Origin: Bradyrhizobium uaiense
GTDB lineage: Bacteria; Pseudomonadota; Alphaproteobacteria; Rhizobiales; Xanthobacteraceae
Direction: 5' to 3'
Assembly (NCBI RefSeq): GCF_010811875.1
Contig: NZ_VKHP01000025.1
Span: 1-55,372 of the forward strand
Length of the DNA stretch: 55,372 bases
The notes below the pieces were generated by a model, which was not told where the DNA came from, ran no database searches, and worked only from the letters and a program-made list of their open reading frames with translations. Both the position numbers and the translations under genes were made by a program. Position 1 is the first letter of the stretch. Every line of letters starts with the position of its first letter. This document shows positions 8,844-17,499 of this stretch, in pieces.

Positions 8844-9653
8844 ATGCGGACATCACATATTGCCTTTCTCGCGCCGGCCATCTGCGCGGCGGTCTTCTCG
8901 AGCCCGGCCCGCGCCAATGATAGCGACCGGGCGCTGCTCGCGACCTTCTGCGCCGCCGGCAATATCAAGGGATCGGCCTGCACGCGGGCGAGATCCTATC
9001 CGGATGGCGGAGGCCGTGCGTGCGACGTCAAGCTGACCAAGGAGCGCTACGCCGGCCGCTTCCTTGCCGCCGGCAGTGCGTTGCTCGTGGTCAACTATGA
9101 AAGCGAATGCGAGCCGCACGCGACCGATTTCGGCGGCGTCGCCCTGTTCGAGCAGAACGGCGGGGCCTCGCGCTTCATCCGCTTCCTGCCCGGCGCGCAG
9201 GGCCACGACTGCATCGTTGTCCCCAAGGACGAACAGCAGGATGTGCTGGTCTGCACGGTCGGCCACATGGGCCAGGGCATCCTCGAAAGCGCTGTGGCGC
9301 GGATGGAGTTTTCCAGGAAGTCCGGCAAGCGGATCGAGATCGCGCCGGATTTCCTGCTCAGGGCCGAGGATGATGTCAGCGCCTATGGCTCCAACGTCGT
9401 GATGTGTAACGAGGGGCCGAAATATTTCGGTCTCTCCAATCTCGCCGCAGGCCCGCGCCGCAACACGGTCGCGGTCGATGTCGACTACGCCGACGACGAG
9501 ATCATCCGCATCGCCTGCGGCGAGGGCTTTGCGAAGCCGCAGGAGTTGTACCACGACCTGCTGCCCGGCGAGGCCTTCGTGCCGCCGGGCTCCGAGAAGA
9601 AGAAGCGGTTCACGATCGACCTCGTGACCGGCAAGGCTGCGCCGTCGGATTAG
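8844..9653 (+). CDS. Secreted protein of unknown function (269 aa)
   Basis: The chosen ATG gives a signal peptide (MRTSHIAFLAPAICAAVFSS, cleavage near ARA-ND). The mature part has six or more Cys residues (FCAAG, SACTRA, GRACDV, ESECEP, HDCIV, VCTVG), which suggests disulfides in the periplasm. I do not recognise a domain. It is monocistronic, flanked by repeat-rich DNA upstream and an A/T-richer gap downstream. Confidence 0.75.
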   Translation: MRTSHIAFLAPAICAAVFSSPARANDSDRALLATFCAAGNIKGSACTRARSYPDGGGRACDVKLTKERYAGRFLAAGSALLVVNYESECEPHATDFGGVALFEQNGGASRFIRFLPGAQGHDCIVVPKDEQQDVLVCTVGHMGQGILESAVARMEFSRKSGKRIEIAPDFLLRAEDDVSAYGSNVVMCNEGPKYFGLSNLAAGPRRNTVAVDVDYADDEIIRIACGEGFAKPQELYHDLLPGEAFVPPGSEKKKRFTIDLVTGKAAPSD

Positions 9654-9875
9654 CGGCCCGAAGCTTCGGCCGTGCGGGCGCGGCATGACGCGCAGGCCGC
9701 GCCGCAATGGCCCCAGCGGCGCGGCCCGGAGCACCATGTGCATTTTGTGCTACAATGCACGTGCTAGTTGCCGAACCTAATCCGGTTTCGCACGTCAAAC
9801 ATGTGTTTGATGGCGGAACGCTCTGGTTCAGAATGTGGAACCAGGGCGAGTCGGAATGAACCGGCGGAGTCGATC

Positions 9876-10319
9876 ATGGGCGAGGATTTGAACCGGCAGC
9901 GCGTCCTGAACTTCCTCGACGTCTATTATGCCGGCGGCATCGAGGGCGCGCTCGATCGTTGCAGCGACGACGTCGCGTTTCTCGCCAATGCCCCGATCGA
10001 CATTCTTCCGCATATGGGCCAGCACCGCGGCAAGGCCGCGCTGCGCCAGATGTGGACCACGATCCACGAGCGCTATTCCGACATGCGCTACGAGGCCCCG
10101 ACCGTGGTGGCAGAAGGCGACAAGGTCGCAGCCCAGTTGCGCGTATTCTTCCGCAAGCGCAACAACCGGCGCGTGGTGCAGTTCGACGTCGCGGTGTTCT
10201 ACACCCTGCGCGACGGCAAGATCATCGAAATCCGCGAGATCATCGACACGTTCGACCTCGTCCAGCAGGTGCTGGAGCGCGACGTCGCGGCGGCGCTGAC
10301 CGGACAACACGCGGAGTAG
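9876..10319 (+). CDS. SnoaL-like / NTF2-fold protein (147 aa)
   Basis: A single alpha+beta cone domain: LNFLDVYYAGGIEGALDRCSDDV, then GQHRGKAALRQMW, an EAPTVVAEGDKVAAQLRV strand pair, and DGKIIEIREIIDTFDLVQQVL. These follow the NTF2/SnoaL ketosteroid-isomerase-like layout. The frame is open upstream, but the ATG at 9876 gives the usual family length. Catalytic residues cannot be assigned. A related protein lies at 10898-11332, sharing the RGKAA and FDLVEQ/FDLVQQ segments, so the two are probably paralogues. Confidence 0.85.
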   Translation: MGEDLNRQRVLNFLDVYYAGGIEGALDRCSDDVAFLANAPIDILPHMGQHRGKAALRQMWTTIHERYSDMRYEAPTVVAEGDKVAAQLRVFFRKRNNRRVVQFDVAVFYTLRDGKIIEIREIIDTFDLVQQVLERDVAAALTGQHAE

Positions 10320-10438
10320 CCCTGAAGCCGGGGCAACGTATCCCGGCCGCCCCGCAAATTTGCGTACCCCAGCGTTGAACCTCGCAGGCCCGGCGCTGAC
10401 CTATCACTGGGCTTGTTGCGGTCGGGGCTGAAATCATC

Positions 10439-10699
10439 ATGAAAGTCGCATTGCTCGCTGTGCTTGGCCTTGCACTGGGGGCCCTTGGCGGCGCCGCACT
10501 CGGCATCGGAGCCGGGCTCACCTGGATCGGATTGGCCAGAACCTCAGGTCTCGACGGCGGAACGCTGGTGTTTTTCGCCTTCATGCCGCTCGGCGCCGCG
10601 ATCGGCGGCATCGGCGGCGCACTGCTGTTCGCGGTGGTGGCGATCCGCGACGCCGAGATCGTGATCGAGCGGCAGCCGGTGCGGCAGCGAGACCGCTGA
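10439..10699 (+). CDS. Small membrane protein (86 aa)
   Basis: Two long hydrophobic helices (about residues 3-33 and 43-68), Gly/Ala-rich (ALGALGGAALGIGAGLTWIG; GAAIGGIGGALLFAVVAI), end in a charged cytoplasmic tail ERQPVRQRDR. It lies between the two SnoaL-like paralogues. I do not recognise a family. Confidence 0.7.
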   Translation: MKVALLAVLGLALGALGGAALGIGAGLTWIGLARTSGLDGGTLVFFAFMPLGAAIGGIGGALLFAVVAIRDAEIVIERQPVRQRDR

Positions 10700-10897
10700 A
10701 TTGCGGTAATAACCGGGCAGCGGTCACATTCCGGTAAAAATTGCTGCAATTGTGCATTGCAAAATTGTCATTTGCGTTTTTGCCGTTCGGCACTATTTCA
10801 GCCCGCAATAGCGATGTGCAGCAACCTGGCAGGGCGTCGGCGCTGACCGCCTGCCAGTCGTTTGCTTTGAAAATCCAGTTTCAGGACGAGAACCAAA

Positions 10898-11332
10898 ATG
10901 ACAGAGCACAGCCTCTGGCGTTTTTCGCGCGCATTGCATCGCGCGATCAACGAACGCCAGCTTGGAGATATCGAGCTCATGCTCGACGACGAGGTCGAAT
11001 GGGCCATCTATGGGCCGATCGACCTGTTTTCCTTCTTCGGCTCGCGCCGCGGCAAGGCCGCCGTGCTCGAGGTGATCAAGCAGATCGGTGACAACCTCCG
11101 GGTTCATCGCTTCGACCGCGAATCCATCATGCTGGGCACGGATTCCGCCGCCTCGATGCTGCGCTATTCGCTGACGGCGCTGGATGCCGACAAGCCGATC
11201 TCGCTCCGGATCGCACATTTCGCGCAGTTCAAGGCCGGCAAGCTGACAAGCTTCCGCATGCTGGTCGACAGTTTCGACCTGGTCGAGCAGACCGTCGGTT
11301 ATCCGATCCATCTGCCGCGCATCGCGGTCTGA
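10898..11332 (+). CDS. SnoaL-like / NTF2-fold protein (144 aa)
   Basis: Same fold and segment order as the protein at 9876-10319: FSRALHRAINERQLGDIELMLDDEVEW, then GSRRGKAAVLEVIKQIG, then a beta-rich half ending FKAGKLTSFRMLVDSFDLVEQTVG. Family members act as isomerases, hydrolases or binding proteins; the substrate is unknown here. The two copies flank a small membrane protein gene, which suggests local duplication. Confidence 0.85.
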   Translation: MTEHSLWRFSRALHRAINERQLGDIELMLDDEVEWAIYGPIDLFSFFGSRRGKAAVLEVIKQIGDNLRVHRFDRESIMLGTDSAASMLRYSLTALDADKPISLRIAHFAQFKAGKLTSFRMLVDSFDLVEQTVGYPIHLPRIAV

Positions 11333-11496
11333 CAGCTCCCTGATTTCACGCCTTCGTCATGTCCGGGGCGCCCTGCCCCGGGCAATGACGATCGCACCCG
11401 CAAATCACGCGTTGATCACTTGCTTTCGCAGCGCCGTTGCCACAATTTTGCGCCACGGCAAATCTACGCTGCGGCTCTGGAATTTGCGGGCTGGGA

Positions 11497-12462
11497 ATGA
11501 CTTCCACATTGCGATTTGGCTGGGCGAGGCTGCCGGTGCTGGCGGCCGGCTTTAGCGTGGCGATGGCGTTTTCGGCCGGCGCCCAGACCTCACCTTGGCA
11601 GATCGCTCCCGCCGCCCAGGACACGGCGAAAGACCTCGCGAAAGACACCCCTGCGCCCGACGCTGAAGCTGCGGCCGAAGCGGCGCCGGCGGCGGTCGAT
11701 GCCAACGACGCCGACATCCTGAAGGACATCGACGAGAGCAAGCTCGACTGGAGCCAGCTCGACACCGATTCCACCAGCCTGCCCACGCTGGCGCCGAAGA
11801 GCGCGGCCAAGCGCGCCAGCGTCGCCGGCAACGACCCGGCCTGGACCACCAACGGCAACGCCAACGGCTCGTCGGCGGTGTCGGTCAAGCAGTCGGTCTC
11901 GCCATTCCTCGACACCCGCATCGGCGCCGACATGACGGTCGCCAGGCAGGGCACCATGACGACGTCGGAGCAATTGTCGGAGCGGCTCGCCAATGGCGGC
12001 AGCCTGCCGCAGTCCGGCGGCTCGGCCTGGGCGTCGATCTCGACGGGTGGCGTGGCGTCGATCTGGGACAAGACCTCGGTCGAGGCGCGGGTCGATCCCG
12101 GTGCCGACCAGAGCAAGGTCGGCACCTCGCTGAGCAAGTCGGTGCCGCTGTCGGAGCAGTATTCGCTCACGCTGCAGAACGGCTATAATTTGATCCAGCA
12201 GGGCGTGGTCCCGGTGCCCGGCATCATCGGCCGTCCATCGAGCAGCTACAACACCGATCAGTCAGCACGCCTGTCCGTCACCGACACCGGCACCAGCATC
12301 ACGGCCGGCCAGACGCTGTCGACCTCCGACGACAAATGGCTGCGCCGGGTCGGCGCCGAGCAGAAGCTGTTCGACGGCGTCACCGTCTCCGGCTCGGTCG
12401 GCGAGACCCCCCAGGGCACGGTCAACAAGAGCATCGGCGCCGGCTACAAGCATTCATGGTGA
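11497..12462 (+). CDS. Secreted/outer-surface protein of unknown function (321 aa)
   Basis: The ATG at 11497 gives a signal peptide (MTSTLRFGWARLPVLAAGFS, cleavage near AGA-QT) after a GGGA ribosome site; an in-frame TTG 60 bp earlier would spoil it. An Ala/Glu/Asp-rich linker (residues about 45-85) precedes a Ser/Thr/Gly-rich C-terminal half with alternating strands (SVTDTGTSITAGQTLSTSDD), ending SIGAGYKHSW. The beta-rich tail with a terminal aromatic residue resembles an outer-membrane barrel strand. The family is unknown to me. Confidence 0.75.
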   Translation: MTSTLRFGWARLPVLAAGFSVAMAFSAGAQTSPWQIAPAAQDTAKDLAKDTPAPDAEAAAEAAPAAVDANDADILKDIDESKLDWSQLDTDSTSLPTLAPKSAAKRASVAGNDPAWTTNGNANGSSAVSVKQSVSPFLDTRIGADMTVARQGTMTTSEQLSERLANGGSLPQSGGSAWASISTGGVASIWDKTSVEARVDPGADQSKVGTSLSKSVPLSEQYSLTLQNGYNLIQQGVVPVPGIIGRPSSSYNTDQSARLSVTDTGTSITAGQTLSTSDDKWLRRVGAEQKLFDGVTVSGSVGETPQGTVNKSIGAGYKHSW

Positions 12463-12618
12463 ACGGTCTGTTAGGCCTGTCGCGCTAATGATCAGGCATT
12501 GCCCCAACTTGGCCCAGATGCGGTCAAATTCGGCGGCACTGATAGGTCCGTAACTTCATCAATTCGTCGTGCGGGGGACAAGCGCCGCGCTTCGCTATTG
12601 CGATCCAGGGGAAAGCCG

Positions 12619-13041
12619 ATGAACGCCACCAACCGTACCGAGGAAGCCGAAGCCGAAACCACGTCCGAGGTCGACACCAACCTCGCAGCGGTCTCGGAAG
12701 TCGAAGCCGGCATCCGCGACTTCGTGCGCAACGATATCGCCTATCTGCGCCGCCCGGTGGCGAGCCCGGAGACCGCGCCGACCGATGCCAACACCGACGC
12801 CACCGTCAGCAACGTCAACTCGCTGATCCAGCGCGTCGCCGGCACCTCGCTCGCCGAGATCGAGAAGCTGATCGGCGAGCTCGAGAGCCTGCGCGACCTG
12901 CTGCATGCCGAAGGCCAGCGCGTCCAGCGCGAGATCTCCGGCTATGCCCAGCTCAGCCAGGCCGCGATGAAGTCGACCCGGATGATCGCCGACAACGTCT
13001 CGCAGTGGAAGCGCGCCGCCGACGGCCTGCGCAACAGCTGA
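12619..13041 (+). CDS. Cytoplasmic coiled-coil protein (140 aa)
   Basis: Starts MNATNRTEEAEAETTSEVDT after a GGGGAAA ribosome site. The C-terminal part (about residues 70-140) is strongly helical with heptads (LAEIEKLIGELESLRDLLHAEGQRVQREI). It has no signal peptide. It is followed at once by a strong terminator (13066-13106). Similar proteins are conserved in Bradyrhizobium with no known role, as far as I recall. Confidence 0.72.
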   Translation: MNATNRTEEAEAETTSEVDTNLAAVSEVEAGIRDFVRNDIAYLRRPVASPETAPTDANTDATVSNVNSLIQRVAGTSLAEIEKLIGELESLRDLLHAEGQRVQREISGYAQLSQAAMKSTRMIADNVSQWKRAADGLRNS

Positions 13042-13065
13042 TCGCGCTCAATTCCGCAAACTGAC

Positions 13066-13106
13066 AAGCCGCCGCCTCCCGACCAGGAGGCGGCGGCTTC
13101 GTTTTT
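13066..13106 (+). terminator. Rho-independent terminator
   Basis: AAGCCGCCGCCTCC pairs with GGAGGCGGCGGCTT across a CGACCA loop and is followed by CGTTTTT. It ends the 12619-13041 transcript. Confidence 0.85.
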
Positions 13107-13267
13107 GCATACCGAATCAACGCAGAACGATTCGTTATTCAGCGCGGTGTACACTCCGCGGCGTCAATTCTTGCAGAAGCCAATTTGAACTTTAGACGCC
13201 GGGCCCGCGTCCAATCCGCAACTCGCGTCTGGACCGCGCCTAGCGGGCATCCATTTGGAGAGAATTC

Positions 13268-13405
13268 ATGCAGAGCGTCCGGCCGGATAACGCCGATCCG
13301 ATACCGCTGCGCCAGCCGCAGCAGGGCATCGGCACGATCATGATCCGGTTCATCGGCATATTGGCCGCAGCCACCATCGTGATGGTGCTGATCTGGAATC
13401 GCTAA
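13268..13405 (+). CDS. Small single-pass membrane protein (45 aa)
   Basis: An ATG behind GGAGAGAATTC opens MQSVRPDNADPIPLRQPQQG, then one membrane helix (about residues 21-42; IMIRFIGILAAATIVMVLIW) and ends NR. Small tail-anchored proteins of this design are common in Bradyrhizobium and usually unannotated. The good ribosome site and the clean topology support it. Confidence 0.55.
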   Translation: MQSVRPDNADPIPLRQPQQGIGTIMIRFIGILAAATIVMVLIWNR

Positions 13406-13452
13406 GGCATGATCCGGAAAAGTGTGAAGCGGTTTTCCGATAAGATCATGCC
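13406..13452. repeat. Short hairpin repeat GGCATGATCCGGAAAA...
   Basis: GGCATGATCCGGAAAA pairs imperfectly with TTTTCCGATAAGATCATGCC. I recognise this hairpin, with its GTGTGAAGCGG loop, as a very common intergenic repeat of Bradyrhizobium and relatives. Confidence 0.7.
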
Positions 13453-13568
13453 TAAAACAAGAAGCTTGGTCGGGAGAAGTGTGACGCTACCTGCCGTCGG
13501 GTCACACTGGAAAGCGCAAATGCGCGGCGCCTGGCGCCCCTCGGGCGCCGACGGTTACAGATGTTGAA

Positions 13569-13712
13569 TCAGCGATCGATGCTCGCGGTGGTCTCGAAGG
13601 AATAATTGCCGTCGGCAAAGCCCTTCACGACCATTCCGGTGGCCAGCATCACGACAACCGTTACCGTCGCGAAGATAATGCCGACGAGCTTCAGCGCACT
13701 GCGATCTGCCAT
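13569..13712 (-). CDS. Small single-pass membrane protein (47 aa)
   Basis: MADRSALKLVGIIFATVTVV then VMLATGMVV forms one membrane helix (about residues 9-30), followed by a short tail. The ATG at 13710-13712 was chosen over a longer upstream frame because the extra residues (Cys/Arg-rich) look like a chance extension. No family recognised. Confidence 0.6.
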   Translation of the reverse strand: MADRSALKLVGIIFATVTVVVMLATGMVVKGFADGNYSFETTASIDR

Positions 13713-13870
13713 GGTCGTCCCCAGTAGTTCGGCCCCTGAAACCATAGGCAGGGACAAAGGTTCAAAATGCGTTAGCAAAAAATGAGTTCCACGCAACGCA
13801 CAACTACGTCGGCAGCAGAAGTAGCTGCCGACCATGGCGTCCGTGCAACATCAGAGGCGGCCGGGCAACA

Positions 13871-14353
13871 TCAGGAACCGGGATTCCGGCGCGGCACGAA
13901 GGCGGTCGCGAGGAACGAGAACACCACCTCGTTGCGCTGATTGACCCCGGTGTTGCGGGCCTGAAGGATGCCCCATTCCGGCCGCTTTTCGGACGTGCGC
14001 TTGGTCTCGACCTGGTTGGTGAAGCTGATGGTGTCGCCTGCCAGCACCGGGCGGATCCAGCGCAATTCGCGGAAACCCGGCGAGGGTCCCCAGACCGCGC
14101 CCCTCTCGCCGCGCGCGGCGGCTTCGGCGGCGAGCTTTTTGCCGTCGGCGACGAGCAGCTTCATGCAGACGCTGGCGACATGCCAGCCCGATGCGGCAAG
14201 CCCGCCGAACAGCGAGTTGCGCCCCGCCTCCTCGTCGAGATGGAAGGGCTGCGGATCGAACTGCGCGGCAAACCGCTTGATGTCCTCCGGCGTGAAGGTG
14301 AATGAGCCGAACGCGCGCTGGGCGCCGATCTCGATATCTTCAAAAAAGCGCAT
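13871..14353 (-). CDS. MaoC-family dehydratase (hot-dog fold, 160 aa)
   Basis: A hydratase-2 type hot-dog domain. The catalytic-site motif is FDPQPFHLDEEAG (about residues 32-44), with Asp and His in the expected places, and a GLAASGWHVAS helix follows. Start at MRFFEDIEIG behind AGGAG. It lies 8 bp downstream of a second MaoC gene with the same segments. The pair may form one pseudo-dimeric hydratase acting on (R)-3-hydroxyacyl-CoA or enoyl-CoA substrates; the substrate is unknown. Confidence 0.9.
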   Translation of the reverse strand: MRFFEDIEIGAQRAFGSFTFTPEDIKRFAAQFDPQPFHLDEEAGRNSLFGGLAASGWHVASVCMKLLVADGKKLAAEAAARGERGAVWGPSPGFRELRWIRPVLAGDTISFTNQVETKRTSEKRPEWGILQARNTGVNQRNEVVFSFLATAFVPRRNPGS

Positions 14354-14361
14354 GACGTCTC

Positions 14362-14820
14362 CTATGCGCTCGCGCCGTCGCGGCGGCTGATGATGATCGG
14401 CGACTCCATCTCGCACAGCATCTCGCCGCGCGCGTTGCGGATCGTGCCCTTGAAGGTGACGATGCCGGTGTCGGGCCGGCTCTTCGAGACGCGCGCCTCG
14501 ACGACGTCGACGTCCAGCGTCAAATCGTCGCCCGGACGCAGCGGCGCCACCCAGCGCATCTCGTTGACCCCGGGCGAGCCGAGCGAGGCGGTGCGGCTGA
14601 TGAAGCCGTCGAACAGCATCCGCATCAACAGCGAGCCGAGATGCCAGCCCGAGCCCGACAGGCCGCGGAGCATGGATTTCTTCGCCGCCTCCTCATCGAG
14701 ATGCATCGGCTGCGGGTCGAATTCGGCGGCGAAGGCGAGGATTTCCTCGCGCGAAACATGGCGCGGGCCGAACGTGCCGAAGCGGCCGGGCTTGAAGTCT
14801 TCGAAGGTCAGCGTGGTCAT
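14362..14820 (-). CDS. MaoC-family dehydratase (hot-dog fold, 152 aa)
   Basis: Paralogue of the gene just downstream: FDPQPMHLDEEAAKKSML holds the Asp/His site, then GLSGSGWHLGSLLMRML. It is the first gene of a two-gene minus-strand operon (gap 8 bp). Neither copy shows a fused dehydrogenase domain. Tandem MaoC genes are common in Bradyrhizobium acyl-CoA metabolism. Confidence 0.9.
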   Translation of the reverse strand: MTTLTFEDFKPGRFGTFGPRHVSREEILAFAAEFDPQPMHLDEEAAKKSMLRGLSGSGWHLGSLLMRMLFDGFISRTASLGSPGVNEMRWVAPLRPGDDLTLDVDVVEARVSKSRPDTGIVTFKGTIRNARGEMLCEMESPIIISRRDGASA

Positions 14821-15137
14821 TGGGTGAGGATATGCCGGAGGGAAGCCCGATTGTGGCCGTTATTTGCAGCAATCACAACCGGCCCACTCGCATAGCTCGC
14901 CCCTGGACTGCCGGCGCCCGGTCCGGGGCTCGGCTTTGGCGGGACCGATTGGGCCTCTGCGGAATCGATCCCGGTGGTGCGGAGGCGCTCTGGCGCCGCC
15001 CCGAACCATTGGCCCGGCGAAATGCCTCGTCCTGACGGACGCCTGCCGCGCAGGCTCCCGGGACGAAGTGATCGCGCCGGGGGTGACGCAGTAGGATGCA
15101 CGAGACGCGAATCATATTTCGGCTGGCCGGGAGAACC
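14821..15137. other. Intergenic region, no gene seen
   Basis: Divergent spacer between the MaoC operon and the DUF4282 gene. It must hold both promoters, but I cannot place convincing -35/-10 elements. No repeat stands out. Confidence 0.5.
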
Positions 15138-15437
15138 ATGATGTTCGATTTCCAGGATCTGTTTCAGTGGGACCGCTTCATCACGCCCACGATCATCAAG
15201 ACGTTCTACTGGCTGGTGATCGCGGTCATCGTGCTGTTCGGAATCTCGGGCATCCTGTGGAGCCTCACCGCGATGGCGATCAGCCCGTTCGTCGGATTCA
15301 TCCAGCTGCTCGCGTCGATCGCCAGCATGTTCGTCGGCATCGTGTTCTCGCGCATCGCCGCCGAATTCATCCTGATCGTGTTCCGGATCAACGAGCATCT
15401 CGGCGCGATCCGTGATCGCGACGGTGGCATGCACTGA
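15138..15437 (+). CDS. DUF4282 membrane protein (99 aa)
   Basis: The opening MMFDFQDLFQWDRFITPTII is the typical DUF4282 N terminus, followed by two membrane helices (about residues 18-43 and 52-80) and a charged C terminus INEHLGAIRDRDG. The ATG at 15138 follows GGGAGA. The frame is open 42 bp further upstream. The family has no assigned function. Confidence 0.85.
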   Translation: MMFDFQDLFQWDRFITPTIIKTFYWLVIAVIVLFGISGILWSLTAMAISPFVGFIQLLASIASMFVGIVFSRIAAEFILIVFRINEHLGAIRDRDGGMH

Positions 15438-15593
15438 GGCATCCTGCTTCCGGCCGGATGCGGCCCGCCGCCCCTGCCGTGGTTAATCCGAAGTAGTCCC
15501 CGCACGCAAATGCCAGCGAAATTCCGACCGGGATCTTAAAACAGCTCGCGTATCAGCCTTACGCATTGCGCTTAAGACCAACGCGGGGGCGTC

Positions 15594-15740
15594 GTGAATT
15601 CCAGGAATGGCTTTATTGCCGTGAGGCCGGCTGCCGAGCCGAGCTTCACGACCGAGGATATTTTGTGGGCTGTCGGCATCTGGTCGGTAATCCTGACCCT
15701 GGCGCCGGTGATCGTGTTCTATTTGCTGATGGTGGCCTAA
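15594..15740 (+). CDS. Small single-pass membrane protein (48 aa), GTG start
   Basis: The GTG at 15594 follows GCGGGGGC. The product is NSRNGFIAVRPAAEPSFTTE then DILWAVGIWSVILTLAPVIV and FYLLMVA, one long membrane helix at the C terminus. Too short for most gene finders. Support is the topology and the clean stop just before a repeat. Confidence 0.5.
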   Translation: MNSRNGFIAVRPAAEPSFTTEDILWAVGIWSVILTLAPVIVFYLLMVA

Positions 15741-15758
15741 GGGCCACCTCCTTACTTT

Positions 15759-15857
15759 GTCATTCGGGGCTCGCGAAGCCAGAACCGCAGATGCGCGATT
15801 GCGCATCGGGGAATCTCGAGATTCCGGGTTCGATGCTCCGCATCGCCCCGGAATGAC
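15759..15857. repeat. Bradyrhizobium palindromic repeat
   Basis: Bounded by GTCATTCGGGG and CCCCGGAATGAC, with internal palindromes GATGCGCGATTGCGCATC and GGAATCTCGAGATTCC. I recognise it as a common intergenic REP-like family of this genus. Confidence 0.75.
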
Positions 15858-15925
15858 GTTCCATCAGTCGATAAAAAACGCGCGAGTGCCGCGCGTTCTT
15901 TCCAGTTCGAACCAAAGCTGCGTTG

Positions 15926-16606
15926 TTACGCCGCCTGCTTGTGCATCGCGCCGGAAGCCGACGCCGTGCCGCGGATCGCCTTGATCGAGCGTTCGATCGC
16001 GGCCCACAGCCGATTGATCTCGGCGGCAGCGCGGCCTTCCGCATAATATTCGCGAGCGCCTTCACCCTGACCGAGCGCCATCAGAAGATCGGCGCGGTTG
16101 GTGATCTGGCCGCTCCACACCGGTGCGCGGAACTTCGCCAGCGCCTCGCGCGCGATCGCGACGATGCGGCTTTCGGCGCCGTCCCGCTGCGCGGGCGCAC
16201 CGTTGATCACGACAGCGTAAGGCTTGCGCATCGAGCGGCAGGTCTGGATCGTTTCCTGTACCGCGTTGACGTCGAACACACCGGGCCGCGCCGGAATGAT
16301 CACCATCGTGGCGTTCTTGATGGAGTCGTCGACCACAGCCGACAGGTTCGGCGGCGTGTCGATGAACACCCACTCGATGCCGTCGCGCTTGGCTTGCGCA
16401 ATGATTCCGGCAACCGAGTTCACCGCGGTCTTGATCGCCGGCTCGTTGGTGCCGCGCAGCTTGTGCCAGAGAGTCAGCGAGCCCTGCGGATCGGCATCGA
16501 TCAGCAGACAGGGCTTCGTTGCCTTGTGCACTTGCGCGGCGAGGTGAGCAGCCAGGGTACTTTTTCCCGAGCCCCCTTTACGCGAAGCGAAAACAATCAC
16601 GTTCAT
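15926..16606 (-). CDS. Orphan ParA-family ATPase (226 aa)
   Basis: A deviant Walker A KGGSGKST is at residues 10-17, DADPQGS at about 38-44 and a Walker B-like region EWVFIDTPP at about 78-86. This is the small ParA/MinD form without an N-terminal DNA-binding domain. No parB or parS lies beside it, so a role in positioning a cell-envelope or chemotaxis-like cargo is as likely as DNA partitioning. Such orphans are usual in Bradyrhizobium chromosomes. Confidence 0.9.
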   Translation of the reverse strand: MNVIVFASRKGGSGKSTLAAHLAAQVHKATKPCLLIDADPQGSLTLWHKLRGTNEPAIKTAVNSVAGIIAQAKRDGIEWVFIDTPPNLSAVVDDSIKNATMVIIPARPGVFDVNAVQETIQTCRSMRKPYAVVINGAPAQRDGAESRIVAIAREALAKFRAPVWSGQITNRADLLMALGQGEGAREYYAEGRAAAEINRLWAAIERSIKAIRGTASASGAMHKQAA

Positions 16607-16640
16607 ACGTTGGCCTCCAGATTGACCCCAGGAGGCGAAA

Positions 16641-16775
16641 ATGAATCAGAGCGCTGATTCGCGAAAGAAAAAATTTCTTGCAATCCGCAAAGTGGCCACG
16701 ATTACCGGTGCATTTTGCTTTTTGAGTCACACCATACTTATGACGCAACCGCAAATGGAGTCGCTAAGCGTTTGA
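16641..16775 (+). CDS. Possible small protein (44 aa)
   Basis: A very strong ribosome site (AGGAGGCGAAA directly before ATG) opens MNQSADSRKKKFLAIRKVAT then ITGAFCFLSHTIL and ends SLSV. A basic N-terminal third is followed by a short hydrophobic stretch (residues 18-33). It diverges from the ParA gene. Only the ribosome site and start context support it. Confidence 0.42.
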   Translation: MNQSADSRKKKFLAIRKVATITGAFCFLSHTILMTQPQMESLSV

Positions 16776-16788
16776 TTTGACTCACCGC

Positions 16789-17106
16789 CTAGCGCTTTTC
16801 GGCAGCTTTGGCGCGCTCGCGCGCGATCCACTTGCGTTCGATCCAGCCGAGCAATTGCGCCGTGGGTTTCTGCAACATCGGCACATCCTGCGCGAACAAA
16901 AGGAGTCCGAGCGGTAGCATCCAGAGTCCGAGCACCGGCAGGAAGCTGAAGATGCCGCCGATGATCAGGAGGATCGCGAGCGGAAGCCGCACATAGCGCG
17001 ACGACGGCTTGCGCAGCCACGCGACGAAGCGCGCCGGCTTTTCCGGAAGCTTGGTTTCGAACCAGGCGAAGTGCCGATCGATCTCTTGCTGGTAGGTTTC
17101 GCTCAC
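16789..17106 (-). CDS. Small two-helix membrane protein (105 aa)
   Basis: GTG start (VSETYQQEIDRHFAWF) behind GGAG; the frame is open further upstream. The middle (about residues 36-70; YVRLPLAILLIIGGIFSFLP) forms a membrane hairpin, and the tail is basic (WIERKWIARERAKAAEKR). The FSFLPVLGLWMLPLGLLLFAQD stretch resembles small exopolysaccharide- or envelope-associated proteins, but I would not name it. Confidence 0.7.
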   Translation of the reverse strand: MSETYQQEIDRHFAWFETKLPEKPARFVAWLRKPSSRYVRLPLAILLIIGGIFSFLPVLGLWMLPLGLLLFAQDVPMLQKPTAQLLGWIERKWIARERAKAAEKR

Positions 17107-17275
17107 GCGCCTCACTCCATCCGTTCCATCGCGAACGGATCTGGCAAACAACACAAGCTTCAGAGATGATGCTGCGTGACAGCGTCACAAGGCGTCAGTC
17201 TGTCGCGCATCGCGGTCTTGAAATTGCTGCCGCGCGATCAGCGCGCAATGAGATTGCGTTGACCGCGATGGCGCT

Positions 17276-17425
17276 GCGCTCCCTCTCCCCGTTCTTACGG
17301 GGAGAGGGTTGGGGTGAGGGGCTGTCTCCGCATGGACGGCGATAGGTGCGCTTGCGGAGACTCCCCCTCACCCGGAACGCATCTGACGATGCGTTCCGAC
17401 CTCTCCCCGCACGCGGGGCGAGGTG
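17276..17425. repeat. G/C-rich hairpin repeat, copy 3 (composite)
   Basis: CCCTCTCCCCGTTCTTACGG followed by GGAGAGGG, then CCCCTCACCC, GGAACGCATC...GATGCGTTCC and CCTCTCCCCGC...GCGGGGCGAGG. Same family as 110-156 and 717-845. It fills most of the gene-free gap 17107-17499. Confidence 0.65.
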
Positions 17426-17499
17426 AAGCGCAACACCGGTCCGCGTGACGACAACGCGCCGAGCTTGAAGACGCGCGCGTGCGCACAGTGGTAACCGGG

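Noticed and set aside
15926..16606. ParA as part of a plasmid-type parABS system
   Set aside because: No parB, centromere-like repeats or replication gene nearby; the surroundings look chromosomal.
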